This document shows positions 40,443 through 50,349 of a stretch of DNA of 64,000 bases, piece after piece. A program made the translations under genes and the position numbers. The stretch's first letter is position 1. Each line of letters starts with the position of its first letter. The notes beneath the pieces are model-generated. The model saw only the letters and a program-made list of their open reading frames with translations. It was not told the origin of the DNA and did not search any database. The stretch comes from Acidobacteriota bacterium (lineage in GTDB: Bacteria > Acidobacteriota > UBA6911 > JACQSX01), in the NCBI GenBank assembly GCA_016211105.1, contig JACQSX010000018.1, forward strand, positions 1 to 64,000. Reading direction: 5' to 3'.

Positions 40443-41263
40443 TGTGGCGTTTGCAGTTGCACCAGTTCTGATTGGGCGCCGCAGGCCATCGGAACGCCGT
40501 CTTCCTCGGCAGGTCGGAGCTGAAGCAAGGGAGGGCCCGCTTCGATTCCCAGCCGCCGGCACTCAAAGGTGACAAAACCATACAGCAACTCTCCAAGCTT
40601 TCCGAAGAATCCCTCATCTTGTTTCTGGAGCAGGCGCGCAAAAGCCATCCCGAAACGGCCCACATGATCCTTCAAGAAAAGCCGAATTGCCTTACGCGTC
40701 TCCTCCAGCATGGCCGCGTCGCCAGCCGCCAACGCGAAGGCCTCCTTACGCGAAAGGAAGTCCAGGAACTCCAGCTCGCAACTCACGTGATCGGACCGTT
40801 CATGTTCCGTTTTGCGAGTCGTCAGTCCGAACGCCTGATAAAAGCCTTCGATTTTGGCCAGTTGTCTAGGTTGTTGAAAAAGACCTTCGTGCCCATATTC
40901 GGCTTCATAAGGGCACACCACACCACGCGCCGTGTGACCAAACAGACGCCCGTGAGCGGAGAGCAGTCGATCGAGGCTGACTGACCGGAAGGACTTGATC
41001 CAATCGGTGACCCGGGCCGAAAGATCGATCGGATCGCTGTCCGGCGCCGCGATCTCCCTCCCCTCCGGCAGGTCGCATGAGCTGAGGAGTTGGGCTGCTT
41101 GCTGCAGCGCCCGCCTCACCCTTTTTGATCGGACTTCGTTAAAGATTTGCAGTGTAGGGGTGTGCAAGGCAAGCGACAAAGTGCCGTAAAACACGCTGCG
41201 GCACAGCGCTTGGTCGCACGGCTGCGGTGTATCCCATTGTGTTTTTGTCTTAGATCTCCCCAT
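40439..41263 (-). CDS. TorD/NarJ-like molybdoenzyme chaperone
   Basis: SAHGRLFGHTARGVVCPYEAEYG; GFYQAFGL; HVSCELEFLDFLSRKEAFA; linked to nxrAB-like genes. Confidence 0.85.
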   Translation of the reverse strand: MGRSKTKTQWDTPQPCDQALCRSVFYGTLSLALHTPTLQIFNEVRSKRVRRALQQAAQLLSSCDLPEGREIAAPDSDPIDLSARVTDWIKSFRSVSLDRLLSAHGRLFGHTARGVVCPYEAEYGHEGLFQQPRQLAKIEGFYQAFGLTTRKTEHERSDHVSCELEFLDFLSRKEAFALAAGDAAMLEETRKAIRLFLKDHVGRFGMAFARLLQKQDEGFFGKLGELLYGFVTFECRRLGIEAGPPLLQLRPAEEDGVPMACGAQSELVQLQTPQ

Positions 41264-41383
41264 GTCTCACCATCATTACGGCTATTCCCCGGTGCGCTCC
41301 CCAGGATGCGCAGATTCGATGCGACCAAAAACGCGGTAGATCATCACCGTTCCTTTACGTCGCAGCTCGCTTCCGGCAAAAAT

Positions 41384-42652
41384 CTAAATTGAATTCTGAT
41401 GCTTCGCCGGACGAACATGTAAAGGTTCTTCAACCGTAGTCCGGAACAGCTCTTTGCCGTTTTTCCCAAAGGCAATCACCGTGTCGTTGTAAATGCGGAC
41501 CGGTCTGCCACGGTAGGTACCTTCGTAGACCAGCGGCCCTTCCTTAATTTCATAACGGAAAATGATCCGGTTGGAACGTCGGAACAATTGCAGCACGGCC
41601 AAAAGTTCTCGATCCGGATTGTTGTATCGCTCTATCGCGCGGTCGACGCCCGGACCAAACATCTGTCTCAGGTACTCTCTGGGAACCCATCGAGGCGGAA
41701 TGTAATAGCCGTTTGGAGAAGTCCCAAACTGCGGATAAAGGGGAAGGGCCACCTTGGCGACGTGGACTAAGTAATACAGAGGGTGTTGGCGGTCCTCAGC
41801 CCAGGTGCCATCGGAATTTAACCGCACAAGACCCTGCATGCGGATTTGTCCGATGCAAGCCGCCATGCAACGCGTCTCCATCGGTTGGCCTTCGCTTTCC
41901 GGGTCTGTCCCTTCCACACGAGGATAGCAGGCAACGCACTTTTCTGAGACGCGCGTGTTGCCGCGATACATGGTTTTCTTGTACGGGCAGGCCTCCACAC
42001 ATTTTCTGTAGCCGCGGCACTCGCTCTGATCCAAAAGAACAATACCGTCTTCCGGGCGCTTGTAAATCGCTTTCCGCGGGCAGGCGCCGAGGCAGGCAGG
42101 ATAGGTGCAATGATTGCAGATGCGCGCCAGATAAAAAAACCACGTGTTATGCACCGGTAACTGCTCGCCTGTCTCATGCAGTTTGTCGCGAATTCCCCGC
42201 TTTCCTACCGGATTATCTTCATAGATATTAGGAGAATTCCACTCCTCATCAGAGGGAAGGTATCCCAAAACACGGGCACTTTGAGGCTGCAACGTTTTTT
42301 CCCCAGCCTCGAAGATCGTCTGTCCCGAAAATTGTCCGTAAGGAGACTTGCCATTATCGGAGACCGAACCTGTCCACCGCTGGCCGTCCGGATTTGTCTG
42401 GTTGAGCAAATCCAAAATCTTTACATCCCAAAATTGAGGATATCCACCGTAAGGCTTTGTTTCGACGTTGGCCCACCACATATGCTCCTGCCCCTTGCTG
42501 AAGGTCCAGGTAGACTTGCAGGCCATGGTACAACTTTGGCAGGCAATGCAGCGATTGATGTTGAAAACAAACGCAAATTGGCGCTCCGGGTATTTGCCAT
42601 CATAGGGATAGCTCATTTCGCGTCCCAGTTGCCAGTTATAGACTCGACTCAT
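41384..42652 (-). CDS. nxrB: NxrB-type iron-sulfur subunit
   Basis: VYNWQLGREMSYPYDGKYPERQFAFVFNINRCIACQSCTMACKSTW; ICNHCTYPACLGACPRKAIYKRPEDGIVLLDQSECRGYRKCVEACPYKK. Confidence 0.88.
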   Translation of the reverse strand: MSRVYNWQLGREMSYPYDGKYPERQFAFVFNINRCIACQSCTMACKSTWTFSKGQEHMWWANVETKPYGGYPQFWDVKILDLLNQTNPDGQRWTGSVSDNGKSPYGQFSGQTIFEAGEKTLQPQSARVLGYLPSDEEWNSPNIYEDNPVGKRGIRDKLHETGEQLPVHNTWFFYLARICNHCTYPACLGACPRKAIYKRPEDGIVLLDQSECRGYRKCVEACPYKKTMYRGNTRVSEKCVACYPRVEGTDPESEGQPMETRCMAACIGQIRMQGLVRLNSDGTWAEDRQHPLYYLVHVAKVALPLYPQFGTSPNGYYIPPRWVPREYLRQMFGPGVDRAIERYNNPDRELLAVLQLFRRSNRIIFRYEIKEGPLVYEGTYRGRPVRIYNDTVIAFGKNGKELFRTTVEEPLHVRPAKHQNSI

Positions 42653-43002
42653 GGTCCATCCTCGTGTTGTTGGTGGTGTGGTTCTAACGGCCGCAGAGAA
42701 TCTAACGACACATCAAATCTTTCCGGAGAATCGTGAATGACAAAGCGAAAGTTATCCCATACCTGCAGAGTTTCTTTGATAATGGAGCTGATTTTTTCTT
42801 CACCCAGCCTTTGCAGGGCGCGGTACGCTCCCGCGTAAAAAGATTGACGGAAGAGAGACAGCAGGCGTTGCTGCGAAAAGCCCAGACGGGCAAACTCTTC
42901 CGCAAACGCATAGGCCATCTCCAGATCGGAGTCCTCTTCGGCCGGCACTTCGACTCCCACGAGCAGCGTAGGATCGGTGGGATCGGGATCAGCGTAAGGC
43001 AT
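42649..43002 (-). CDS. Unknown 117-aa protein between NxrA and NxrB genes
   Basis: ATGA overlap with nxrB; 7 bp gap to nxrA; acidic helical protein, no recognised family. Confidence 0.75.
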   Translation of the reverse strand: MPYADPDPTDPTLLVGVEVPAEEDSDLEMAYAFAEEFARLGFSQQRLLSLFRQSFYAGAYRALQRLGEEKISSIIKETLQVWDNFRFVIHDSPERFDVSLDSLRPLEPHHQQHEDGP

Positions 43003-43009
43003 ATGCTCT

Positions 43010-46000
43010 TCACCTCCTCGTCTTGGTCAATTCCCCTGCAAGATAGAGCTTCATCGTTTCATTCTCATTGTCCGGGGTGAGACCGGTGGTGGCCGGTTTC
43101 CATATACCCTTTCCACCCAGACCTCCATCCTCTGCTTTCGTGATCCTAACCAGAGTTTCTTTGGGGACGGTATTGATCGCATGATTGTCGGCTTCACCGC
43201 CGAAGATAAATGTCATGGAAACCTTTGCCTTGTGAAACAGTGTGTCGGTCTGGTGCATGGGCATGTGCCAGTTGCGCGTAATCGACTGCTGCGAGCCATA
43301 GCGCAAGTTCGCCTGATAGCCCGTGTTTTCCGAAAGCGCTCGCCCATCAGGACGCGTTTCATGGGCTTTGACACTTTTTTCAGTGGCGATAAACGGCGCG
43401 TGCTTCATCATCACGATGTTGTACGGGTAGGCATGGTTGTACTTGACGCGAAGCATGCAGCGCGACACCTTGTAGAAGGGATCGCTCGGCTTGGCGCCGA
43501 GGTAGGGGCGATCAGCCGGGTTCGCGTCCACATAGACGTAGTCGCCATCATTGATCCCCAAGTCTCTGGCGGCGGCAGGGTTTATGTGCAACTGATGCTC
43601 TCCCACGCTGGGCGCGCGCTTATCGATGCGAAAGGGATCACCGAAGTTGGAGTCATACAACATGTGCCAATCGACATTGGACCAGGAACTGTGCACGCGG
43701 TGCCGTGTCTTGGGCGTGAGGCAATAGAACTGAAAACCTTTTTCCCATAGAAAATTTTTCGTGTTCTTGACTTCGTGCCACGGCATCTTGATGTTACGGA
43801 CAGTGCGAGCATCCCAATGCTCTGCATTTCTCGGAATTCCATAGTCGTTCGGGCGCACGTAGGGATTGCTGCTCACGATGACATTCGGTAGATAGGGGGT
43901 CGCTTCCGGACCTTCCCGGTGCACGATGAAATTCTCGCCGTATTCAATCGCTTCCGGCACATCTGCGTAGGCGTGCAGGCGACCGGTGTCAGTGAAGAAT
44001 GGCTCGTTGTCATGGACTTGCTCATAAAAGGGGATCCGGGGATAGGTCCGGAAATTCATCAGCGCTCCTCCCGGAGGTCCATACTTGCCGGCCATGATGT
44101 CCTCAAGCTTGTAGCCTGAAGTCGTCGTGGAGGTATCAAGCAATCTCTGGAGATAAATGCTACGTTTCCCTTCAAGCTCAAACTTGAAGTAATCGCGAAA
44201 CCGCTTGTCGCCGGTCAGATCGGCAAGACTCGCGGCGATGCCCGCCAGAATCGTCAAGTCATCCTTACTATTGAACACCGGAGGAATTCCCCCCTTCCAA
44301 ATCTGCAGGAAGGGATTGGAGCAACTGCCGGTCACCTCTAGGTCTTCAAACTCCAGCCAAGAGTTGGCCGGCAAGGCGATATCCGCGTACTCAATGGATG
44401 CGGTCATTTGGATATCAAAGGAGACAATCATCTCCACATTCGGGTTGACATTCTTGATCACTCCGTAGGCCCACTTGGCGTTATTGATCAGGTTGACGTT
44501 GGTGAAGATGATTCCCTTGGTGGGAGTTGGCATGTGAGTGTTGCCGGTAAAATTCTTCCGGCCGACTCGCGGCGTGTCCACAATCAGGGCCAGGTCGCCA
44601 TGATCCCAGTAGGCGGGTTCCTCGTCCTTGGTGTAGGCGTGAGCGTGCACGTCCTTACCGTACGCCTTGGGATCCAGATTGGGTTGGAACGGATCTTCCG
44701 CCACCCATCCCTTGAAACCGGGTCCTGTCCAGGGCGATCCTTGAAACAGGGCTGCCTTGTAATTGCCTGCCCAAGTGTGAGAGCCGGCGCCCGGTTTTCC
44801 GACGTTACCCGTCAGCATCAGGGGGAGATAGGAAGCACGGTTCATTTCTGTCGCATGAAACCAGTGATTAATCCCCTCCCCCTGATGGATAGCAACTGGC
44901 TTGATGGTGGCGATGTCTTCGGCCAGTTGCTCAATCAAGTGCCGGGGAGCCCGCGTGATTTCACACACTGCGTTTAGGTCGTAATCCTTTAAGTGCGTCT
45001 GATATAAGCTCCACAGTGTGGCTACTCGCACGGTGTCTCCCTTCGCCAGACGAACCTCCCAGGTGCCCTCCAGCGCCGGCTTGAGGGACATCACATCGCC
45101 AAGCTGATCTCGGGTGATGGCCCGCGGGACGTTGGCCTGCACATCCCAAACGACGAAATCCCCAACCGCCTCGTGCTGCTCCCGCGTCAGGCCCTGGATC
45201 TTCATCGAGGGGCCGTCCGGCGAGAGCGGGCTCTTGTAGTTTTCAAAAATCTCATGCGCGCGAAGGCGCCGCAAATTGTCGGTTCGAACTAGAAGCGGAA
45301 AATCGGTGAATTTCTTAACGAAGTCTTCGTCGTAAGCTTTGCGGTCAATGAGGAGCTTGGTTACGCCGAGCCACAGAGCCGCGTCCGTTTGAGGCCGGAT
45401 GGGGATCCAGTAGTCGGCCTTGGTGGATGGAGGTCCGTACTCAGGCGCGATGACGACAATCTTGCCTCCCCGCTCCATGGTCTCAATAAACCAGTGCGAA
45501 TCGGCCAGCTTGTTCTCCACCAGGTTCTTGCCATCCATAATGATGAGCTTGGAATAGCGCAGATCATTGAAATCACAATCGGATGCCTGCAGGCCGTGAA
45601 CCCAGGGATGACCCGGCGCCTGATCGCCGTGCCAGGTGTAGTTGGACCAGTTGCGACCGCCGAGCGCCTTGTCGGCACTCACTCCTCGGATGCGGGCATC
45701 CAGCAGGGCCAAGGAATTGTTGAGCCGATACATGCCGTACTTTCCCAGTACTCCCAGCAATCCCATCCCGCCGCGCGTCTTGATACAGCGAGTGCCGGCG
45801 CCGCCCATGGCATCGATCATTTCCGGCTGGTAGCCCTGGGCCAAGAGTCGCTTCTTACCCTCTTCGCCACTGTATCGGGCGGCAATGGCGTGGAGCGCTT
45901 TGGCAATGTTTTTAAAGGCGTCTTCCCATGTGATCTGAACGAACTCGTCCTGGCCGCGGGCGTCAAACAGATATTTGGACTTTAACTCTCGAGTCAACTC

Positions 46001-46468
46001 GGGAAACCCCGCATCTGCCCACGCTTTCCAACCCTTCCGAACGATGGGATGGCGCAGGCGGTACGGCCCGTAGATGACCCGGTGAAACGTGTATCCTTTG
46101 GCGCACTGGCGCGGATTCCAATTGTTGGTGGCGTGATTTCCGTAAAGATCGGAATAGTTTTGCACATCGTATGTCGCGCCGGTGCGGACCACGATCCCGT
46201 TGCGAAGATAAGCGCGAATACGACAGGCGTGCGTATCGTTAGGAGAGCACACCCAGTCGAACGAACTGTCGTACTTGTATTGATCGTGATAAATCTTTTC
46301 CCAATCGCGCGCGACCGATCGAGAAAGGGGATTCTCTTCCGCAAGCGGCTGCAGAAGCCGGCAGCTTACCCCCATCCCCAAAATGCTTGCTCCGGTTCCT
46401 ACTCCCACCCAGCGGAGGAAATGACGCCGGCTCATCGCGGCATTACGTTTTCCGATTTCATCCTGCAT
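43010..46468 (-). CDS. nxrA: NxrA-type molybdopterin catalytic subunit, Tat-exported
   Basis: SRRHFLRWVGVG Tat motif; WVCSPNDTHACRIRA; GGRNWSNYTWHGDQAPGHPWVHGLQASDCDFNDLRYSKLIIMDGKNLVENKLADSHWFIE characteristic of Nitrospira/anammox NxrA. Confidence 0.88.
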   Translation of the reverse strand: MQDEIGKRNAAMSRRHFLRWVGVGTGASILGMGVSCRLLQPLAEENPLSRSVARDWEKIYHDQYKYDSSFDWVCSPNDTHACRIRAYLRNGIVVRTGATYDVQNYSDLYGNHATNNWNPRQCAKGYTFHRVIYGPYRLRHPIVRKGWKAWADAGFPELTRELKSKYLFDARGQDEFVQITWEDAFKNIAKALHAIAARYSGEEGKKRLLAQGYQPEMIDAMGGAGTRCIKTRGGMGLLGVLGKYGMYRLNNSLALLDARIRGVSADKALGGRNWSNYTWHGDQAPGHPWVHGLQASDCDFNDLRYSKLIIMDGKNLVENKLADSHWFIETMERGGKIVVIAPEYGPPSTKADYWIPIRPQTDAALWLGVTKLLIDRKAYDEDFVKKFTDFPLLVRTDNLRRLRAHEIFENYKSPLSPDGPSMKIQGLTREQHEAVGDFVVWDVQANVPRAITRDQLGDVMSLKPALEGTWEVRLAKGDTVRVATLWSLYQTHLKDYDLNAVCEITRAPRHLIEQLAEDIATIKPVAIHQGEGINHWFHATEMNRASYLPLMLTGNVGKPGAGSHTWAGNYKAALFQGSPWTGPGFKGWVAEDPFQPNLDPKAYGKDVHAHAYTKDEEPAYWDHGDLALIVDTPRVGRKNFTGNTHMPTPTKGIIFTNVNLINNAKWAYGVIKNVNPNVEMIVSFDIQMTASIEYADIALPANSWLEFEDLEVTGSCSNPFLQIWKGGIPPVFNSKDDLTILAGIAASLADLTGDKRFRDYFKFELEGKRSIYLQRLLDTSTTTSGYKLEDIMAGKYGPPGGALMNFRTYPRIPFYEQVHDNEPFFTDTGRLHAYADVPEAIEYGENFIVHREGPEATPYLPNVIVSSNPYVRPNDYGIPRNAEHWDARTVRNIKMPWHEVKNTKNFLWEKGFQFYCLTPKTRHRVHSSWSNVDWHMLYDSNFGDPFRIDKRAPSVGEHQLHINPAAARDLGINDGDYVYVDANPADRPYLGAKPSDPFYKVSRCMLRVKYNHAYPYNIVMMKHAPFIATEKSVKAHETRPDGRALSENTGYQANLRYGSQQSITRNWHMPMHQTDTLFHKAKVSMTFIFGGEADNHAINTVPKETLVRITKAEDGGLGGKGIWKPATTGLTPDNENETMKLYLAGELTKTRR

Positions 46469-46552
46469 GTCTTCTTTTCTCCTTCGTTACGGAATCCGTG
46501 TGGGAAAAACGTCGTTCGTGATTCGCCAACCACTCCATGCGCTCCTTACCAC

Positions 46553-48205
46553 TCATGGCGCAATATAGAGGTCCTGCCAAATGGTGATTGATTTCTTTCC
46601 GTCCCGGTCGGCTGCGCTGCCGTCCCACACCGCAAAAGCCACCGGGATTGTGGCGCCGGGCCGGATAGAAACGCTGTCCCGCCCCTTTCCTCCAAGTGTC
46701 CGTCTTAACACCACTCGGTAGGAACCCGTGGTATAAACACCCGAGGCATTCACCTGCTGATCAACCATAGGACGGGCTTTCAGCGTGCCGAACCCCCTGG
46801 CAGCCAAATCCTCCACGGGACTCTTTCGCGTAGGATCAGAGACAATATTTTTTGCGCCCCAGCCGGTGACAAACGCTGGATCGGATTCCAGGGTTAGCGC
46901 GCGCCGTGTCGGCTGTTCCAGGGGAGAACGGAGCAGATTGGGATAAGAGTCGATGCCAATATTGGGATAGACCTTGTCCAGATCTTGGAAGGCGGGCTCC
47001 AAGTCCGCTTGTCTCTCAGATTTCCACATCCAGATGTTGACTGCCTGCGCATGGGATGCTTCTCCTCCCATGCCAAAGAAAGGAGGATCTGACGTGAGAG
47101 AGAATTCAGCGGCGGCCGCGTCCCTGAAGTCCTGAGGACGCATGGCGGTATGATCGTGAGTTGAATCGGGCCATACTAATTGAATCGCTATTTCCTTTCC
47201 GTCATGCAAGGCCTGGACAGTAAGTATTTCCGGCCGATTGTCGCGCCACCATAAAGGCATGAGGTGAAGATTAACCGAGGGCGTGCTTCTCCACATCCCA
47301 TCATCCGGATGGTTGGGTAATTGCTTCACCCGCGTGGCAGTGATACGGAAACGCTTCATTTCCATGTGAGAGCGTTGCTCATCACTGGACAGGGAACGCA
47401 CAAAGTGCACAACGTCCCAGGCGTCTTTGCCATATAGATGAAGACTGGCAGGCATCGGTGAGCCTGGCAATCCGGCCACGACTCGCTTGTAAACTTCCTG
47501 CGACTCCGGGCTTCCTTTAAAAACGCCGGCGGTCAGATCTCGTGGCCGCAGAGGAAATCCTTCGGAGTCTTCTTGTTCCTGCTGTCCATCGCCTTTGCCA
47601 AGCGGGCCGTGACAACCGGCGCAACTGGTAACAAAGAGCTGCCTGCCGTGAAGTTTCGCCTCGGCAGTGTCAGGAGGCTCGGGTGGAACCTGAATGTGAC
47701 CGGTGGGAGTATCACTAACACCGGTGGGCTGGTGATCCGGACCGATTTTGATGGGATTTTGCGCGAACGTTCTTATGTAATGGACCAAAGCCCAGCGGGT
47801 CTCCTCGGTCAGATGAGCCCACGAAGGCATCGCCGAGCCCGGCATCCCTCTGGATAGGGTGCGGAATAGATCCTCATCGGTGGGAGTGTAGTCCCAGGTG
47901 GAAACCAAGCGAAACTTTGCCAATACAAAATTGCGGGGCTTGGGATAGAGCAGGTAAGCTGCCGTTCCTTGACCGTCGCCCGTGAGACCATGGCAAGGAG
48001 AGCAATTTTTCTCATACGTTTGTTTCCCCAACGCCAGCAACTTTGGCGAGGAGGGAATCATCGTTTTCGGAGTCAGATTATCAGTCGACTGACTGCCTTC
48101 TGGCGACCGCGCACAGCCAGCCCAAAGCCAGATGAGTAGCGTCAGCGACAGGACGGCTTTCATAGTCAGGTATCCTGTGGGCTTAGCGAATACGTATCGA
48201 TTCAT
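46553..48205 (-). CDS. Diheme cytochrome c fused to an NxrC/ethylbenzene-dehydrogenase-type haem-binding domain
   Basis: Lipobox WLWAGC; CSPCHG and CAGCHG haem c motifs; C-terminal domain with IAIQLVWPDSTHDH...FRDAAAAEFSL. Confidence 0.85.
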   Translation of the reverse strand: MNRYVFAKPTGYLTMKAVLSLTLLIWLWAGCARSPEGSQSTDNLTPKTMIPSSPKLLALGKQTYEKNCSPCHGLTGDGQGTAAYLLYPKPRNFVLAKFRLVSTWDYTPTDEDLFRTLSRGMPGSAMPSWAHLTEETRWALVHYIRTFAQNPIKIGPDHQPTGVSDTPTGHIQVPPEPPDTAEAKLHGRQLFVTSCAGCHGPLGKGDGQQEQEDSEGFPLRPRDLTAGVFKGSPESQEVYKRVVAGLPGSPMPASLHLYGKDAWDVVHFVRSLSSDEQRSHMEMKRFRITATRVKQLPNHPDDGMWRSTPSVNLHLMPLWWRDNRPEILTVQALHDGKEIAIQLVWPDSTHDHTAMRPQDFRDAAAAEFSLTSDPPFFGMGGEASHAQAVNIWMWKSERQADLEPAFQDLDKVYPNIGIDSYPNLLRSPLEQPTRRALTLESDPAFVTGWGAKNIVSDPTRKSPVEDLAARGFGTLKARPMVDQQVNASGVYTTGSYRVVLRRTLGGKGRDSVSIRPGATIPVAFAVWDGSAADRDGKKSITIWQDLYIAP

Positions 48206-48747
48206 AGCTGATAAGTTCTCCTGCACATGAAACAAGGCCCGAGGCCAAGGTGCTCTGCCGGGTGAACCAAATACATTCCATTGCGCCTCGCGTAAGGAGT
48301 GCATGCACGCCATATTCCAAAATCGGAGTCAGCAGTCCGATTTAAAATGGCTTTCGGACGCCGCCCTGCAGATGAATGCCGGAGGCCGAAGATTCGGTGT
48401 TGCCCCGCGATCTTTTATCGTCTGGGTCTTTTCGCTCAACACTGGGTCAAATTTCCAATCAGGAATCACAGTCCGGATGTGTGGTGTACCCATGCATAGT
48501 AGATCCGTAGCGTTCGCCAGTCATGGGAGCCGAAGGCCACAGGTGAGAATGCTTTTCACATGGCGCCAGATTTGCTCCTCGCTCCATCAAGAAGAGCGCA
48601 TGAGAGAAGAGAGAAAACGTTGCTGGAGCTACAAAAATTGAAGCCACCACTCAACACAGTCAACCACGCCATCTGCATTCAGAGGAAGCCGCATAGGTCG
48701 TGCGGTGGACTGCGCCCGCGAGGGAAGTTGCTCGGCGTCTTGGCCCG

Positions 48748-50151
48748 ATGAGTTCCCCCAGACGTATTGCCATTGTCGGCGCCGGTATCTCCGGATTAGC
48801 GACCGCATTCTTCCTGCACAAGGAAAGTCCCCGTTACAACCTCGAAGTTGACCTGACGGTTTTGGAGTCATCCAACCATCTCGGAGGGGTGATCCGAACG
48901 GAAAAAGTAGGAGGCTTTCTACTCGAGGCCGGACCGGAAGCCTTTGTCACGTCAAAACCCGCGATCCTGGAATTTGTCGATGAACTAGGCCTTTCCCGGG
49001 AATTGGTGGGTTCCAATGACCACATTCGCCAAACCTTCGTTGTCAATAACTTGAGGCTTTATCCGCTTCCGGAAGGGATGGCTTTTCTTGCTCCGATCGG
49101 GCTGCAAGCTCTCTGGTCTACTTCCTTGGTCAGCAATTGGGGCAAGATTCGAGCACTGTTGGAACCCCTTGTGCGCCGGGGCAATGGGGATCCCAGCGTC
49201 CACGCGTTCTTGGAGCGGCGCCTGGGAAGGGAGCTGACACACAAGATCGCCGAACCTCTCGTTTCCGCCATCTACGGAGGGGATGTGCGACAGCTCAGCG
49301 CGCCCAGCGCGCTCCCTGAAACCTATCAGCTTGAACAGAAGTTCGGCAGCCTCTGGAGAGGCCTCCGCGCCGCGGCGAAAGTTCATCCCTCCGCTGTCAA
49401 AGGACCCCGTTTCCTGACGCCGCACGAGGGGATGTCACGGCTGGTGGATTGCATCGTCAGTCAACTCGGCCGCGTGGCGATCCATCGAGGAGTAACAGGT
49501 CTGCACATCTATCCCACCTCGGGCGCTTATCGCCTTCGCAGCGCCGATTTCGAAGATGCTTTCGATCTGCTGGTTCTTTGCACTCCCGCGGGCGCGGGCG
49601 CTGAAATTATCAAAACGGCCAGCGTCGAAGCATGCCAGGACCTGAATCAAATTCCTTACACCTCAACCATCCTTGTTTTCCTCGCGTACAAGCGCTCGGA
49701 ATTTTCTCATCCCCTCAAAGGGTTCGGTTTTGTCGTACCGGAAAGCGAGTCCACGTTCCTGGATGCCTGCACCTGGGTGAGTAGCAAATTCCCAGATCGT
49801 TGCCCGCCGGACGCCGTATTGCTCCGTTGCGCAATTCACGACGGCCGCCGGCCTCGGCCCGCGGCCTCAGACGAAGAGATGGTGGACCGCGTCCACCACC
49901 AGATCAAACAGATTTTGGGCATTTCCTGCGCTCCCACATTCTTCCGTGTGTTCCGCGTTCCCAAGGCGATGCCGCAATTTAACGTCGGCCACAGCCGCCG
50001 ATTAGAGGGAATCAAAAGCGCGCTGGCGCAACATCCTGGAGTATTTATCTCGGGCGCGTTTTCCGGAGGTGTGGGAATTCCTGACTGCGTGCGCATGGCA
50101 CGAGAAACGGCTGCAGCCGCGGCGCAGTTTCTCCTCAGGCACTCCCGATGA
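48748..50151 (+). CDS. Protoporphyrinogen oxidase (HemY/HemG type)
   Basis: IAIVGAGISGLATAFFL; SSNHLGGVIRTEKVGGFLLEAGPEAFV; FSGGVGIPDCVRMARETAAA. Confidence 0.92.
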   Translation: MSSPRRIAIVGAGISGLATAFFLHKESPRYNLEVDLTVLESSNHLGGVIRTEKVGGFLLEAGPEAFVTSKPAILEFVDELGLSRELVGSNDHIRQTFVVNNLRLYPLPEGMAFLAPIGLQALWSTSLVSNWGKIRALLEPLVRRGNGDPSVHAFLERRLGRELTHKIAEPLVSAIYGGDVRQLSAPSALPETYQLEQKFGSLWRGLRAAAKVHPSAVKGPRFLTPHEGMSRLVDCIVSQLGRVAIHRGVTGLHIYPTSGAYRLRSADFEDAFDLLVLCTPAGAGAEIIKTASVEACQDLNQIPYTSTILVFLAYKRSEFSHPLKGFGFVVPESESTFLDACTWVSSKFPDRCPPDAVLLRCAIHDGRRPRPAASDEEMVDRVHHQIKQILGISCAPTFFRVFRVPKAMPQFNVGHSRRLEGIKSALAQHPGVFISGAFSGGVGIPDCVRMARETAAAAAQFLLRHSR

Positions 50152-50262
50152 GGCTTTCTGCATCCCCTCTCGATTGAATGACGTTGCGGCAAGGAAAGTT
50201 GCGATTCCGCCCTGTTCTTGCAATCCCTGTTGACACCCAAGATCCGAGGCGGCGATTTCAAT

Positions 50263-50278
50263 TGGAACAGGAAATGCA
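50263..50278 (+). promoter_or_regulatory. Weak sigma-54 promoter candidate upstream of ccmF
   Basis: TGGAACAGGAAATGCA, GG-N10-GC. Confidence 0.35.
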
Positions 50279-50349
50279 TTCCTGGAGCGTGTCGACAGGA
50301 TACGCTCCCCGAGGGTGTCGTGCCCCGACAATGACCCTATGAATAGGAA

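Noticed and set aside
48206-48747. Search for an FNR, NsrR or sigma-54 site upstream of the NXR operon
   Set aside because: No convincing palindrome or GG-N10-GC match; one candidate (CGGCATTCATCTGCA) has wrong spacing.
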